Program-made: the position numbers and the translations under genes
Notes under the pieces: generated by a model
Databases searched by the model: none
What the model saw: the letters and a program-made list of their open reading frames with translations, nothing else
Told to the model about the DNA's origin: nothing
Assembly: GCF_008119785.1 (NCBI RefSeq)
Contig: NZ_VSFA01000003.1
Coordinates: 1-64,000, forward strand
Reading direction: 5' to 3'
Source: Micromonospora sp. MP36
GTDB taxonomy: Bacteria; Actinomycetota; Actinomycetes; Mycobacteriales; Micromonosporaceae
Length of the DNA: 64,000 bases
Part shown: piece by piece, positions 17,691 to 26,162 of the stretch
How the letters are laid out: each line of letters opens with the position of its first letter
How positions within the stretch are numbered: the first letter of the stretch is position 1

Positions 17691-17942
17691 GGCGGTCCCA
17701 CGATAACGGCCGGCAGCCGCTCACGACACGGCCGGGCGTCCCGACCCGCCTGGCGGGCTTGTGCCGGGTCGGCATCGGGTGTGAGATCGAGCCAGGGAGG
17801 TGAGCCAGCTCACCGACCCCCCGTCCGAGAACCCGTCGTCCAGGAGACCACCGGAGGATATCGCCGCGGTACCCGCCCGGGCCCGCTTCCCCGTCGCGCG
17901 CGGCGGTCGCCACCCACCACCGGCTGAGGGAGGTGCGCCGCG
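17691..17942. other. Divergent intergenic region pgsA / EF-G2
   Basis: 252 bases between divergently transcribed genes, so it should hold both promoters. The EF-G2 ribosome binding site (GGGAGG) is visible just before 17943. No clear sigma-factor consensus, RNA structure or small gene could be picked out. Confidence 0.35.
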
Positions 17943-20105
17943 ATGGCGCAGAAAAATCAGGAGAAGGGTGTCACCGGCGGCGCGCCGGTGGTGAGCGAGC
18001 CCGACAGGATTCGCAACGTGGTGCTGGTCGGGCACTCGGGAGCCGGCAAGACGACACTGGTCGAGGCGCTCCTCGCGGCCAGCGGCACGATCAGCCGGGC
18101 CGGCACCGTGACCGACGGCACCACGGTCTGCGACCACGATCCCGCCGCCGTACGCCAGCAGCGCTCGGTGAGCCTGTGCTGCGCCCCCCTGCTGCACCAC
18201 GACGTCAAGGTCAACCTCCTGGACACCCCCGGCTACGCCGACTTCGTCGGCGAGCTGCGCGCCGGGCTGCGCGCCGCCGACGCCGCGCTGTTCGTGGTCT
18301 CCGCCGTCGACGGGATGGACGCCGCCACCGCCGCGCTCTGGGAGGAGTGCGCCGCGGTGGACATGCCGCGGGCGGTCGCGGTGACCCGGCTGGACCACCC
18401 GCGGGCCGACTTCGACGAGGCGGTGGCGTTGTGCCAGCGCGTGTTCGGCGACAACGTGCTTCCGCTCTACCTGCCGATGCTGGGCGACGACGGTGTGTCG
18501 GTGGTCGGCCTGATGGGGCTGATCACCCGGCGGGTCTTCGACTACTCGAACGGGCTGCCGGCGGCGGTGCGCGAGCCGGATCCGGAGCACCTGCCGGCCA
18601 TCCAGGAGGCCCGTAACGAGCTGATCGAGGGGATCATCGCGGAGAGCGAGGACGAGACCCTGATGGACCGCTACCTCGGTGGCGAGGAGATCGACACCGA
18701 GGTGCTCATCACCGACCTGGAGACGGCGGTGGCCCGGGGCCACTTCTACCCGGTGGTGCCGGTTTGCGCCGAGACCGGCGTCGGCCTGGACGTGCTGCTC
18801 GACGGGCTGGTGGCGGCGTTCCCGTCGCCGCTGGAGCACGAGCTGCCGGCGGTCACCGGGGTGGACGGCTCGCCGCGTCCGCCGCTGGCCTGCGACCCGG
18901 ACGGTCCGCTGGTCGCCGAGGTGGTCAAGACGACCGTCGACCGGCACGTGGGGCGGGTCTCCCTGGTCCGGGTCTTCTCCGGCACGCTCCGCCCCGACCA
19001 GGTGATCCACGTGTCGGGGCACGGCATGGCCGAGCGGGGCCACGCCGACCACGACGCCGACGAGCGGGTCGGCCACCTCTACAGCCCGCTCGGCGCGACG
19101 CTGCGCGAGGTGCCCGCCGCGGTCGCCGGTGACCTCTGCGCGATCACCAAGTCGGGCAGCGCGGAGACCGGCGACACCATCTCCCTCAAGGAGGAGCCGC
19201 TGCTCATCGCGCCGTGGGAGATGCCGGAGCCGCTGCTGCCGGTGGCGATCGTGGCGAAGAGCCGGGCCGACGAGGACGCCCTGGCCCGCAACCTGGCCCG
19301 GCTGGTGGCCGGCGACCCGACGCTGCGGCTGGAGCGCAACCCGGAGACCCACCAGCTGGTGCTCTGGTGCATGGGCGAGGCGCACGCCGACGTGGTGCTC
19401 GACCGGCTGCGGGCCGGCGGGGTGGAGCTGGAGACCGAGCCGGTCCGGGTGGCGCTGCGCGAGGCGTTCACCAGCGCCGCCAAGGGGCACGGGCGGCACG
19501 TCAAGCAGTCCGGCGGCCACGGCCAGTACGCGGTCTGCGACATCGAGGTGGAGCCGCTGCCGCGCGGCGGCGGCTTCGAGTTCGTGGACAAGGTGGTCGG
19601 CGGCGCGGTCCCGCACAACTACATCCCGTCGGTGGAGAAGGGCGTCCGGGCGCAGATGGAGCGCGGCCTGGTGGCCGGCTGCCCGGTGGTGGATCTGCGG
19701 GTGACCCTCTTCGACGGCAAGGCGCACAGCGTCGACTCCTCCGACGCGGCGTTCCAGACCGCCGGCGCCCTGGCCCTGCGCGACGCCGCCGAGAAGGGGC
19801 AGCCGACGCTGCTGGAGCCGGTCGACGAGGTGACCGTCCGGGTGCCCGACTCGTCGGTGGGTGCGGTGATGGGCGACCTGTCCGGCCGGCGCGGCCGGGT
19901 GCTGGGCACCGAGCCGGATCCGGACGCCGAGGGGCGGACGGTGGTCCGCGCCGAGGTGCCGGCCACCGAACTGCTCCGCTACGCGGTCGAGCTGCGCTCG
20001 ATGACCGCCGGCACCGGCACCTTCCGGCGGGAGTTCGCCCGGTACGAGCCGATGCCCGCCCACCTCGCCGAGCAGGTTCGCAAGGAACACAGCGCCCGCT
20101 CCTGA
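17943..20105 (+). CDS. Elongation factor G-like protein (EF-G2)
   Basis: A 720-aa translational GTPase resembling EF-G throughout: G1 GHSGAGKTTL (about 31-40), G3 DTPG, domains II-V, and domain IV GHGQYAVCDIEVEPLPRGGGFEFVDKVVGGAVPHNYIPSVEKG. The canonical G4 NKxD is replaced by TRLD. The switch I region is shortened and lacks the usual RGITI, having QQRSVSL instead. These features match the actinobacterial EF-G2 class, which in mycobacteria is not the housekeeping translocase. It sits between pgsA and the HIT/thrS pair. ATG follows GGGAGG. Confidence 0.93.
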   Translation: MAQKNQEKGVTGGAPVVSEPDRIRNVVLVGHSGAGKTTLVEALLAASGTISRAGTVTDGTTVCDHDPAAVRQQRSVSLCCAPLLHHDVKVNLLDTPGYADFVGELRAGLRAADAALFVVSAVDGMDAATAALWEECAAVDMPRAVAVTRLDHPRADFDEAVALCQRVFGDNVLPLYLPMLGDDGVSVVGLMGLITRRVFDYSNGLPAAVREPDPEHLPAIQEARNELIEGIIAESEDETLMDRYLGGEEIDTEVLITDLETAVARGHFYPVVPVCAETGVGLDVLLDGLVAAFPSPLEHELPAVTGVDGSPRPPLACDPDGPLVAEVVKTTVDRHVGRVSLVRVFSGTLRPDQVIHVSGHGMAERGHADHDADERVGHLYSPLGATLREVPAAVAGDLCAITKSGSAETGDTISLKEEPLLIAPWEMPEPLLPVAIVAKSRADEDALARNLARLVAGDPTLRLERNPETHQLVLWCMGEAHADVVLDRLRAGGVELETEPVRVALREAFTSAAKGHGRHVKQSGGHGQYAVCDIEVEPLPRGGGFEFVDKVVGGAVPHNYIPSVEKGVRAQMERGLVAGCPVVDLRVTLFDGKAHSVDSSDAAFQTAGALALRDAAEKGQPTLLEPVDEVTVRVPDSSVGAVMGDLSGRRGRVLGTEPDPDAEGRTVVRAEVPATELLRYAVELRSMTAGTGTFRREFARYEPMPAHLAEQVRKEHSARS

Positions 20106-20184
20106 CGCCCGCCGCGGGCACCCGGGCGAGGCGTCCGGCGGGCGGGAACGCCACCCAGGGTGCCCGGGCGGCGCCGGCGGGCGG
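20106..20184. terminator. Convergent terminator region
   Basis: 79 bases between convergent genes with several overlapping inverted repeats: GCCCGCCG (20108-20115) can pair with either of two CGGCGGGC copies (20137-20144 and 20175-20182), and CGGGCACC pairs with GGTGCCCG (20116-20123 and 20159-20166). It is a plausible bidirectional terminator without U-tracts. Confidence 0.45.
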
Positions 20185-20817
20185 TTAGCGGGGCACCGCG
20201 TACGCCAGCACGAGCGGGGTCGCCTGCCCCGGCCAGGTGCCGGTCAGGCACGCCGCGGCGGGGGCGTCGCCGGGGACCGGCCGCCGGACCACGGCCAGGT
20301 CGACCGGGTCGGTCCGGATCAGCGTGGGGTCGCCGTCGACCACCTCCCGGGGCACGCCGACCACCGGCGGCGCCATCCCGCCGGCCCGGCCGCCGGTCAC
20401 CGTCATGGTGGGCGGACGGACCTCCCGCCGCCCGTCCACCTCGAAGTACTCCTCCGCCTGCCCGGCGCCGGCCAGGACGGCGGCCGCCAGGGCGGGTGGG
20501 TAGACCGGGTCGGCGCAGGCGTCGTACACCCAGCGGGGGCCCAGCACGGAGTGCTCGGTGGTGCCGACCAGCCACTGGTCGGCGTCGGCCAGCGGCGCGC
20601 CCCGGTAGGTGAGCGGCACCTGCAGGACCGGCCCGTTCCCGGCCCGGACGAGCAGGGTCTCGATCCCGACCTCGCCGGCCGGGTCGTCGAAGCGGAAGGT
20701 GCCCACACGGGTGACGTCGGGGCCGGCCGTCCCGGCGAACCACGAGCGAGTGGGCAACCAGGCGGCGAGCAGGTCAAGCTTGGTGGGGCGCAGTTCCGCG
20801 CGGTGCAGCAGAGCCAT
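20185..20817 (-). CDS. Maltokinase N-terminal cap-like domain protein
   Basis: A 210-aa soluble protein resembling the stand-alone maltokinase N-terminal cap domain family of actinobacteria. It has MALLHRAELRPTKLDLLAAWLPTRSWFAG, VGIETLLVRAGNGPVLQVPLTYRGAPL, LVGTTEHSVLGPRWVYDACADPVY and the C-terminal GTWPGQATPLVLAYAVPR. The cap without a kinase domain is common in this phylum and its role is unknown. The ATG at 20817 fits the family; the frame extends 20 codons further without similarity. Convergent with EF-G2. Confidence 0.75.
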   Translation of the reverse strand: MALLHRAELRPTKLDLLAAWLPTRSWFAGTAGPDVTRVGTFRFDDPAGEVGIETLLVRAGNGPVLQVPLTYRGAPLADADQWLVGTTEHSVLGPRWVYDACADPVYPPALAAAVLAGAGQAEEYFEVDGRREVRPPTMTVTGGRAGGMAPPVVGVPREVVDGDPTLIRTDPVDLAVVRRPVPGDAPAAACLTGTWPGQATPLVLAYAVPR

Positions 20818-20897
20818 GGGCGAGATCGTACTGTCGGGAGGGCGCGCCGGAGTTGGCCGACCTTGGCGGCCACGCACTACCGCAGCCTGGAGGAACG

Positions 20898-21434
20898 ATG
20901 GGCACGGCGGCCGAACAGGTCCACCGGGCGACGGAGGTACGACCGGCGCCCCGCTGGGTGGCGCCCACCTTCGGGGTGCTGGCGCTGCTCACCCTGCCCT
21001 GGATCGGCTACCTGGCGCTGACCCTTCCCCGGCATGTCGTGACCGTGCACTACCGGGCCGCCTGGGTGGGCTTCGACCTGGGGCTGGTGGCGATGTTGGG
21101 GTTGACCGCGGTGCAGGCGTACCGGGGGCACCGGCAGGTGGGGCTGGCGGCCAGCGCCACCGCGACCATGCTGGTGGTGGACGCCTGGTTCGATGTCGTC
21201 ACCACCCCCGGCGGGCCGGACCTGACCGTGTCGGTGCTGCTGGCCGCGCTGGTCGAGCTGCCGCTGGCCGCGGTCTGCGTCTGGATCGCCGGGCACGGCG
21301 ACCGGGTGGTGGAGCGGCGGCTGCGCCAGCTCGCCGTCCGCGCCGAGGCGGCCGGCGACCAGGCCGAGGCGGACCGGCCGACCGCCACCGGCCCACGTCG
21401 GCGGGTGGCCCGGCTCCGCGGCCGGACGCGCTGA
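20898..21434 (+). CDS. Hypothetical four-helix membrane protein
   Basis: A 178-aa protein with about four hydrophobic segments: VAPTFGVLALLTLPWIGYLALTL, AAWVGFDLGLVAMLGLTAVQAY, GLAASATATMLVVDAWFDVVTT and LTVSVLLAALVELPLAAVCVWIAG. A charged, arginine-rich cytoplasmic tail follows. The ATG at 20898 follows GGAGG at a good distance. No known family motif is seen. It is divergent from the cap-domain gene and convergent with the HIT gene. Confidence 0.75.
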   Translation: MGTAAEQVHRATEVRPAPRWVAPTFGVLALLTLPWIGYLALTLPRHVVTVHYRAAWVGFDLGLVAMLGLTAVQAYRGHRQVGLAASATATMLVVDAWFDVVTTPGGPDLTVSVLLAALVELPLAAVCVWIAGHGDRVVERRLRQLAVRAEAAGDQAEADRPTATGPRRRVARLRGRTR

Positions 21435-21585
21435 CCACCGCCGCACCCTGCCGGACCGGGCCGGACGGGCTGCTCGCCGCAGGCTGGCCGGCGCTGGCGC
21501 CGCCGCGGCGGGCTCGGGTTCACCAAGTCCTGGGCGCGCCCGCACCCGGCGCATCCACGCCTGACGGCGGGGCCACCGCTCAGGA

Positions 21586-22143
21586 TCAGGCGGGCCAGGC
21601 CTTGGCGAGCAGGTCGCGGGTGTTGGCGAGCAGTTGGGGTAGCACCTTCGTCCGGCCGATCACCGGCATGAAGTTGGCGTCCCCGCCCCAGCGCGGCACC
21701 ACGTGCTGGTGCAGGTGCGCGGCGATGCCGGCGCCGGCCACCCCGCCCTGGTTCATGCCCAGGTTGAAGCCGTGTGCGTTGGAGACGTGGCGGATCACCC
21801 GCATGGCGTCCTTGGTGAACGCCGCCAGCTCGGCGGTCTCCGGCGCGTCGAGCTCGGTGTAGTCGGCCACGTGCCGGTAGGGGCAGACCAGTAGGTGCCC
21901 CGGGTTGTAGGGGTAGAGGTTGAGCACCGCGAAGACGTGCTCGCCCCGGGCGACGACCAGGCTCTCGTCCGGGGGCAGGCCGGGGGCCCGGCAGAACGGG
22001 CAGCCGGCGGGCTTCTCGTAGCCGCCCGCGGGTCGGTCCTCCCCCGAGATGTAGGTCATCCGGTGCGGCGTCCAGAGCCGGTCCAGGCCGTCCGCCAGAC
22101 CGTTGTCGGTGCCGTTCTCGAAGTGCCGATCCGCCCCAGTCAC
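21586..22143 (-). CDS. HIT family protein (AP4A phosphorylase-like)
   Basis: A 185-aa histidine triad nucleotide-binding protein. The triad is AAHLHQHVVPRW near the C-terminus. GCPFCRAPG provides the metal-binding cysteines, and the family core is AVLNLYPYNPGHLLVCPYRHVADYTEL. It is closest in style to mycobacterial Rv2613c, a diadenosine tetraphosphate phosphorylase encoded next to thrS. The GTG start at 22143 is chosen. Its 138-base separation from thrS on the same strand matches the mycobacterial order thrS-HIT-pgsA, although here EF-G2 and two small genes intervene before pgsA. Confidence 0.9.
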   Translation of the reverse strand: MTGADRHFENGTDNGLADGLDRLWTPHRMTYISGEDRPAGGYEKPAGCPFCRAPGLPPDESLVVARGEHVFAVLNLYPYNPGHLLVCPYRHVADYTELDAPETAELAAFTKDAMRVIRHVSNAHGFNLGMNQGGVAGAGIAAHLHQHVVPRWGGDANFMPVIGRTKVLPQLLANTRDLLAKAWPA

Positions 22144-22281
22144 AGCGCCGATCCTACGGTCACCGCACCTGATCAGCCGGGGGTGCCTGGTCGCGGTCGA
22201 TGTCGTGCCCGGCACCGGATGCGGCGAACGGCGGCGTCCCGGCCGGGGACACCGCCGCTCGTGGCACGTGGACGGCGCCGG

Positions 22282-24288
22282 TCAGCTCTCCGCCGACGGG
22301 CCGGAGTTGGTGCGGGAGTTGACCACGTCCAGCACGTGGGTGACCGCCTCGGCCATCGGCACGCCGTTGCGCTGCGACCCGTCGCGGTAGCGGAAGGAGA
22401 CCGTGCCGGCGGCCACGTCGTCGTCACCGGCGATCACCATGAACGGGATCTTCTGCTGCTGGGCGTTGCGGATCTTCTTCTGCATCCGGTCGGTGCCGGT
22501 GTCCACCTGGGCGCGGATCCCCTCGGCCCGCAGCGCGGCGACGAAGCCGTGCAGGTAGTCGGTGTGCTCCTCGCGGATCGGGATGCCGATCACCTGCACC
22601 GGGGCCAGCCAGGCCGGGAAGGCGCCCGCGTAGTGCTCGGTGAGCACTCCGAAGAAGCGCTCGATCGAGCCGAAGAGCGCCCGGTGGATCATCACCGGCT
22701 GCTGCCGGCTGCCGTCCGCCGCCTGGTACTCCAGCCCGAACCGTGCCGGCTGGTTGAAGTCGACCTGGATGGTGGACATCTGCCAGGTCCGGCCGATCGC
22801 GTCCTTGGCCTGCACCGAAATCTTCGGGCCGTAGAACGCCGCGCCGCCCGGGTCCGGCACCAGGTCCAGGCCGGACGCCTCGGCGGCACTGCGCAGCGCC
22901 TCGGTCGCCTCCGCCCAGTCCTCGTCGCTGCCGATGAACTTCGGCGAGTCGTCCCGGGTGGACAGCTCCAGGTAGAAGTCGTCCAGGCCGTAGTCGCGCA
23001 GCAGGTCGAGCACGAAGGTGAGCAGGGTGGTCAGCTCACCCGGCATCTGCTCCCGGGTGCAGTAGATGTGCGAGTCGTCCTGGGTCAGGCCGCGTACCCG
23101 GGTGAGGCCGTGCACCACGCCGGACTTCTCGTACCGGTAGACCGTGCCGAACTCGAAGAGCCGCAGCGGCAGCTCCCGGTACGACCGCCCGCGCGCCCGG
23201 AAGATCAGGTTGTGCATCGGGCAGTTCATGGCCTTGAGGTAGTAGTCCGCGCCCTCCAGCTGCATGGGCGGGAACATCGTGTCGGCGTAGTAGGGCAGAT
23301 GACCGGAGGTCTCGAAGAGCTGCGCCTTGGTGATGTGCGGGGAGTTGACGAACTCGTACCCCGCGGCCTCGTGCCGGCGCCGCGAGTAGTTCTCCATCTC
23401 CCGGCGGATGATGCCGCCCTTGGGGTGGAAGACCGCCAGGCCGGAGCCGATCTCGTCGGGGAAGCTGAACAGGTCCAGGTCCGCGCCGAGCTTGCGGTGG
23501 TCGCGTCGGGCGGCCTCCTCCAGCAGCTTCAGGTACGCCTTCAGCTCGTCCCGGGTCGGCCACGCGGTGCCGTACACCCGCTGCAGCTGCGGGTTCTTCT
23601 CCGAGCCCCGCCAGTACGCGGCGGCCGAGCGCATCAGCTTGAACGCGCCGATCAGCCGGGTGTTCGGCAGGTGCGGGCCGCGGCACAGGTCCGACCAGCA
23701 GACCTTGTCCTCGGTGGCGGCAAGGTTGTCGTAGATGGTCAGCTCGCCGCCGCCCACCTCCATCACCTGCGAGGAGTCGAGGCCCTCCCCCTTGACGTCG
23801 ATCAGCTCCAGCTTGAACGGCTCGCTGGCCAGCTCGGCCCGCGCCTCGTCCAGGCTGTGGAACCGGCGCCGGCGGAACCGCTGGCCGGACTTGACGATCT
23901 CCTGCATCCGCTTCTCGAGCTTGGCCAGGTCGTCCGGCTGGAACGGCTTGTCGACCTGGAAGTCGTAGTAGAAGCCGTTCTCGATGGGCGGGCCGATGCC
24001 GAGCTTGGCCTCCGGGAAGACGTCCTGCACCGCCTGGGCGAGCACGTGCGCGGTCGAGTGGCGCAGCACGTTCAGCCCGTCCGGCGAGTCGATGCTCACC
24101 GGCTCGACGGCGGTCTCCTCCGCCGGCTTCCAGTCCAGGTCGCGCAGCACGCCCGCCGGGTCGCGGACCACCACGATCGCCTTCGGGCCGGTGGTGGGCA
24201 GGCCGGCTGCGGCCACCGCGTCGGCCGCCGTCGTCCCGGCGGCGACGACGACAGGGTCGGCCACGACGGGGGTACGGGGTGCGGACAC
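22282..24288 (-). CDS. thrS: Threonine-tRNA ligase
   Basis: A 668-aa class II synthetase charging tRNA-Thr. It has an N-terminal TGS domain, then an editing domain with the [11 protein letters not shown] motif (about 77-87). The catalytic core has [11 protein letters not shown] (zinc cysteine), [36 protein letters not shown] (motif 2) and [14 protein letters not shown] (motif 3). A C-terminal anticodon-binding domain reads [19 protein letters not shown]. The GTG start follows AGGAG. No T-box leader is apparent in the 155 upstream bases. Confidence 0.98.
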   Translation of the reverse strand: MSAPRTPVVADPVVVAAGTTAADAVAAAGLPTTGPKAIVVVRDPAGVLRDLDWKPAEETAVEPVSIDSPDGLNVLRHSTAHVLAQAVQDVFPEAKLGIGPPIENGFYYDFQVDKPFQPDDLAKLEKRMQEIVKSGQRFRRRRFHSLDEARAELASEPFKLELIDVKGEGLDSSQVMEVGGGELTIYDNLAATEDKVCWSDLCRGPHLPNTRLIGAFKLMRSAAAYWRGSEKNPQLQRVYGTAWPTRDELKAYLKLLEEAARRDHRKLGADLDLFSFPDEIGSGLAVFHPKGGIIRREMENYSRRRHEAAGYEFVNSPHITKAQLFETSGHLPYYADTMFPPMQLEGADYYLKAMNCPMHNLIFRARGRSYRELPLRLFEFGTVYRYEKSGVVHGLTRVRGLTQDDSHIYCTREQMPGELTTLLTFVLDLLRDYGLDDFYLELSTRDDSPKFIGSDEDWAEATEALRSAAEASGLDLVPDPGGAAFYGPKISVQAKDAIGRTWQMSTIQVDFNQPARFGLEYQAADGSRQQPVMIHRALFGSIERFFGVLTEHYAGAFPAWLAPVQVIGIPIREEHTDYLHGFVAALRAEGIRAQVDTGTDRMQKKIRNAQQQKIPFMVIAGDDDVAAGTVSFRYRDGSQRNGVPMAEAVTHVLDVVNSRTNSGPSAES

Positions 24289-24443
24289 GGTGACTCCTGT
24301 CGTCGATGGGTTCGAATGCGCCGGGTACCGGCCCCTGCGATGCTATCGGTCGACCTTTCCGCACCGTCGGCGACGCCGGACTGTCCCGATCCGTGGCCGG
24401 ACGTGCTGCTCGGCGGTGGACTGCTCGCCGGGCTGGGCGGGGG

Positions 24444-25370
24444 TCAGGCGTGGGCGGGGAGCCAGTCGGGCAGCGGCTCGCGGGCGGCGAGCCAGCCGTC
24501 CGGTACGCCGCCCGGCGTGCCGACCCCGGTGTACGCGGCGACCACCCCGCCGACGATGGCCGCCGTGGTGTCCACGTCGCCGCCGGCCTCGACGCAGGCC
24601 CTGATCGCGGCCGGGTAGTCGCCGAGGTGGGTGGCGGCGACCCAGAGAGTGAACGGGACGGTGTCCTGCGCGGTGACCCGGGAGCCGTTGCCGAGCGCGT
24701 CGACGACCGCGGCGGCCGGGTGGCCGAGCAGCGCGACGGCCCGGCGTACGCCCCGGTGCACCTCGCCGGCCGGGTCCAGGGCGCCGGCCACCGCGCCGAG
24801 CAGCCGGGCCGGGGCGGGTCGGTCCCCGTCGAGCCGGGCCCGGGCGGCGAGCGAGGCGGCCACCGCGACGGCGACCGCCCCGGCGATCCCCTCCGGGTGG
24901 GCGTGGGTCACCTCGGCCGAGGCGTGGGCCTGGTCGGCGGCCCGGCGGATCGAGTCGGCGTACCAGGCGCCGAGCGGCGCGACCCGCATGGCGGCGCCGT
25001 TGCCGCAGGAGCCCTGCCCGTCGAAGGCGGACGCGGCGGCCACCGGCCAGGGGGTGCCGGCGCGGATCAGCTCCAGCAGCTCGACCGCACCCGCCCCGTA
25101 GCGACGGGCGGGGTCGTAGCGGTCGGCGAAGGCGCTGGCCAGGCTGTCTCGGTCGATCTCCCCGGACTCGGTCAGGACGGTCACCACCGAGCACGCCATC
25201 TCGGTGTCGTCACTCCATGCCCACGGGCCGGGCGCCAGGTCATCGCGCCAGGGCGCGGTCGGCCGGCCGGGGACGAAGTACAGCGCGCCGAGGGCGTCGC
25301 CGACCGACAGGCCGGCGAGAGCGTCGCGGGCGAGCGCCAGGCGGGTGTCGGGGAAGAGGGTGAACGTCAT
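24444..25370 (-). CDS. ADP-ribosylglycohydrolase family protein
   Basis: A 308-aa DraG/ARH-like hydrolase that would remove ADP-ribose from proteins or nucleic acids. Metal-binding motifs are intact: GLSVGDALGALYF (about 20), WSDDTEMACSVV (about 52-63), NGAAMRVAPLGAWY, and the C-terminal AGGDVDTTAAIVGGVVAAYTG with the paired aspartates. No ADP-ribosyltransferase (DraT-like) gene is nearby, so the target is unknown. It lies upstream of thrS on the same strand with a 155-base gap, and is divergent from the response regulator. Confidence 0.93.
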   Translation of the reverse strand: MTFTLFPDTRLALARDALAGLSVGDALGALYFVPGRPTAPWRDDLAPGPWAWSDDTEMACSVVTVLTESGEIDRDSLASAFADRYDPARRYGAGAVELLELIRAGTPWPVAAASAFDGQGSCGNGAAMRVAPLGAWYADSIRRAADQAHASAEVTHAHPEGIAGAVAVAVAASLAARARLDGDRPAPARLLGAVAGALDPAGEVHRGVRRAVALLGHPAAAVVDALGNGSRVTAQDTVPFTLWVAATHLGDYPAAIRACVEAGGDVDTTAAIVGGVVAAYTGVGTPGGVPDGWLAAREPLPDWLPAHA

Positions 25371-25443
25371 CGTCGTCCCAGCTTGCCCGGTTCCCCGGAA
25401 CGCCGCAACGCGATCAACTTGCCACGCCGAGTACGGTGCTGAC

Positions 25444-26133
25444 GTGGCAACCGTCCTCCTGGTCGAAGACGATCACGTCGTGCGCGGCGCGATGCTGCGG
25501 TCCCTCACCGACCGGGGGCACGCCGTGCACGCCGTCGGCACGGCGCTGGACGCGCTGCGCCGGGTCGCCGCCGAGACGCCCGACCTGGTGGTGCTCGATC
25601 TGGGCCTGCCCGATCTCGACGGCTCGGACGCGCTGCGGATGCTGCGCGGGATCACCGACGTGCCGATCATCATCGCCACCGCCCGGGACGACGAGCAGTC
25701 CGTGGTGCGCCTGCTGCGGGCGGGCGCCGACGACTACATGGTCAAGCCGTTCACCGGCGCCCACCTGGACGCCCGGATCACCACCGTGCTGCGCCGGGCG
25801 GGCCGGGCCAGCCGCACGGTGCAGCCGGCGGTGCACACGGTGGGCGGCCTGCGGGTGGATGTCGGCGAGCGCAGCGCCGTGCTGGACGGGGAGCCGCTGG
25901 CCCTGACCCGCAAGGAGTTCGACCTGCTGGCGTATCTTGCCGCGCGCCCCGGCCGGGTGGTGTCCCGGCGCGAACTCTTGGAGGAGGTATGGCGGCAGCC
26001 CTCGGTCGGCGAGGACCAGACCATCGACGTTCACCTTTACTGGCTGCGCCGCAAAATGGGCGAGTCCGCGGCGAAGCCGCGCTACCTGCGCACCGTGCGG
26101 GGGGTCGGCTTCCGGCTGGTGGCGCCGGACTGA
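25444..26133 (+). CDS. Response regulator, OmpR/PhoB family
   Basis: A 229-aa regulator. The receiver has LLVEDDHVVRGA, the phosphoacceptor in LVVLDLGLPDLDG, TARDD and the Lys in DYMVKPF. The C-terminal winged helix has LTRKEFDLLAYLAARPGRVVSRRELLEEVW and TIDVHLYWLRRKMGE...YLRTVRGVGFRL. The GTG at 25444 is chosen since the receiver begins at once (VATVLLVEDD); the open frame upstream is not family-like. It is directly followed by its kinase on the same strand. Confidence 0.95.
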   Translation: MATVLLVEDDHVVRGAMLRSLTDRGHAVHAVGTALDALRRVAAETPDLVVLDLGLPDLDGSDALRMLRGITDVPIIIATARDDEQSVVRLLRAGADDYMVKPFTGAHLDARITTVLRRAGRASRTVQPAVHTVGGLRVDVGERSAVLDGEPLALTRKEFDLLAYLAARPGRVVSRRELLEEVWRQPSVGEDQTIDVHLYWLRRKMGESAAKPRYLRTVRGVGFRLVAPD

Positions 26134-26162
26134 GGCCGACGCTGGCCTGGCTCACGGCCGGC

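Noticed and set aside
17721..20090. A 789-aa minus-strand open frame opposite the EF-G2-like gene
   Set aside because: Composition is repetitive and rich in His, Arg and Gln as in other shadows here, while the plus strand has clear EF-G motifs.
24300..24330. GGTTCGAAT-like sequence upstream of thrS, considered as a tRNA T-arm or T-box element
   Set aside because: No matching acceptor, D or anticodon stems could be drawn around it, and no T-box antiterminator pairing was seen.
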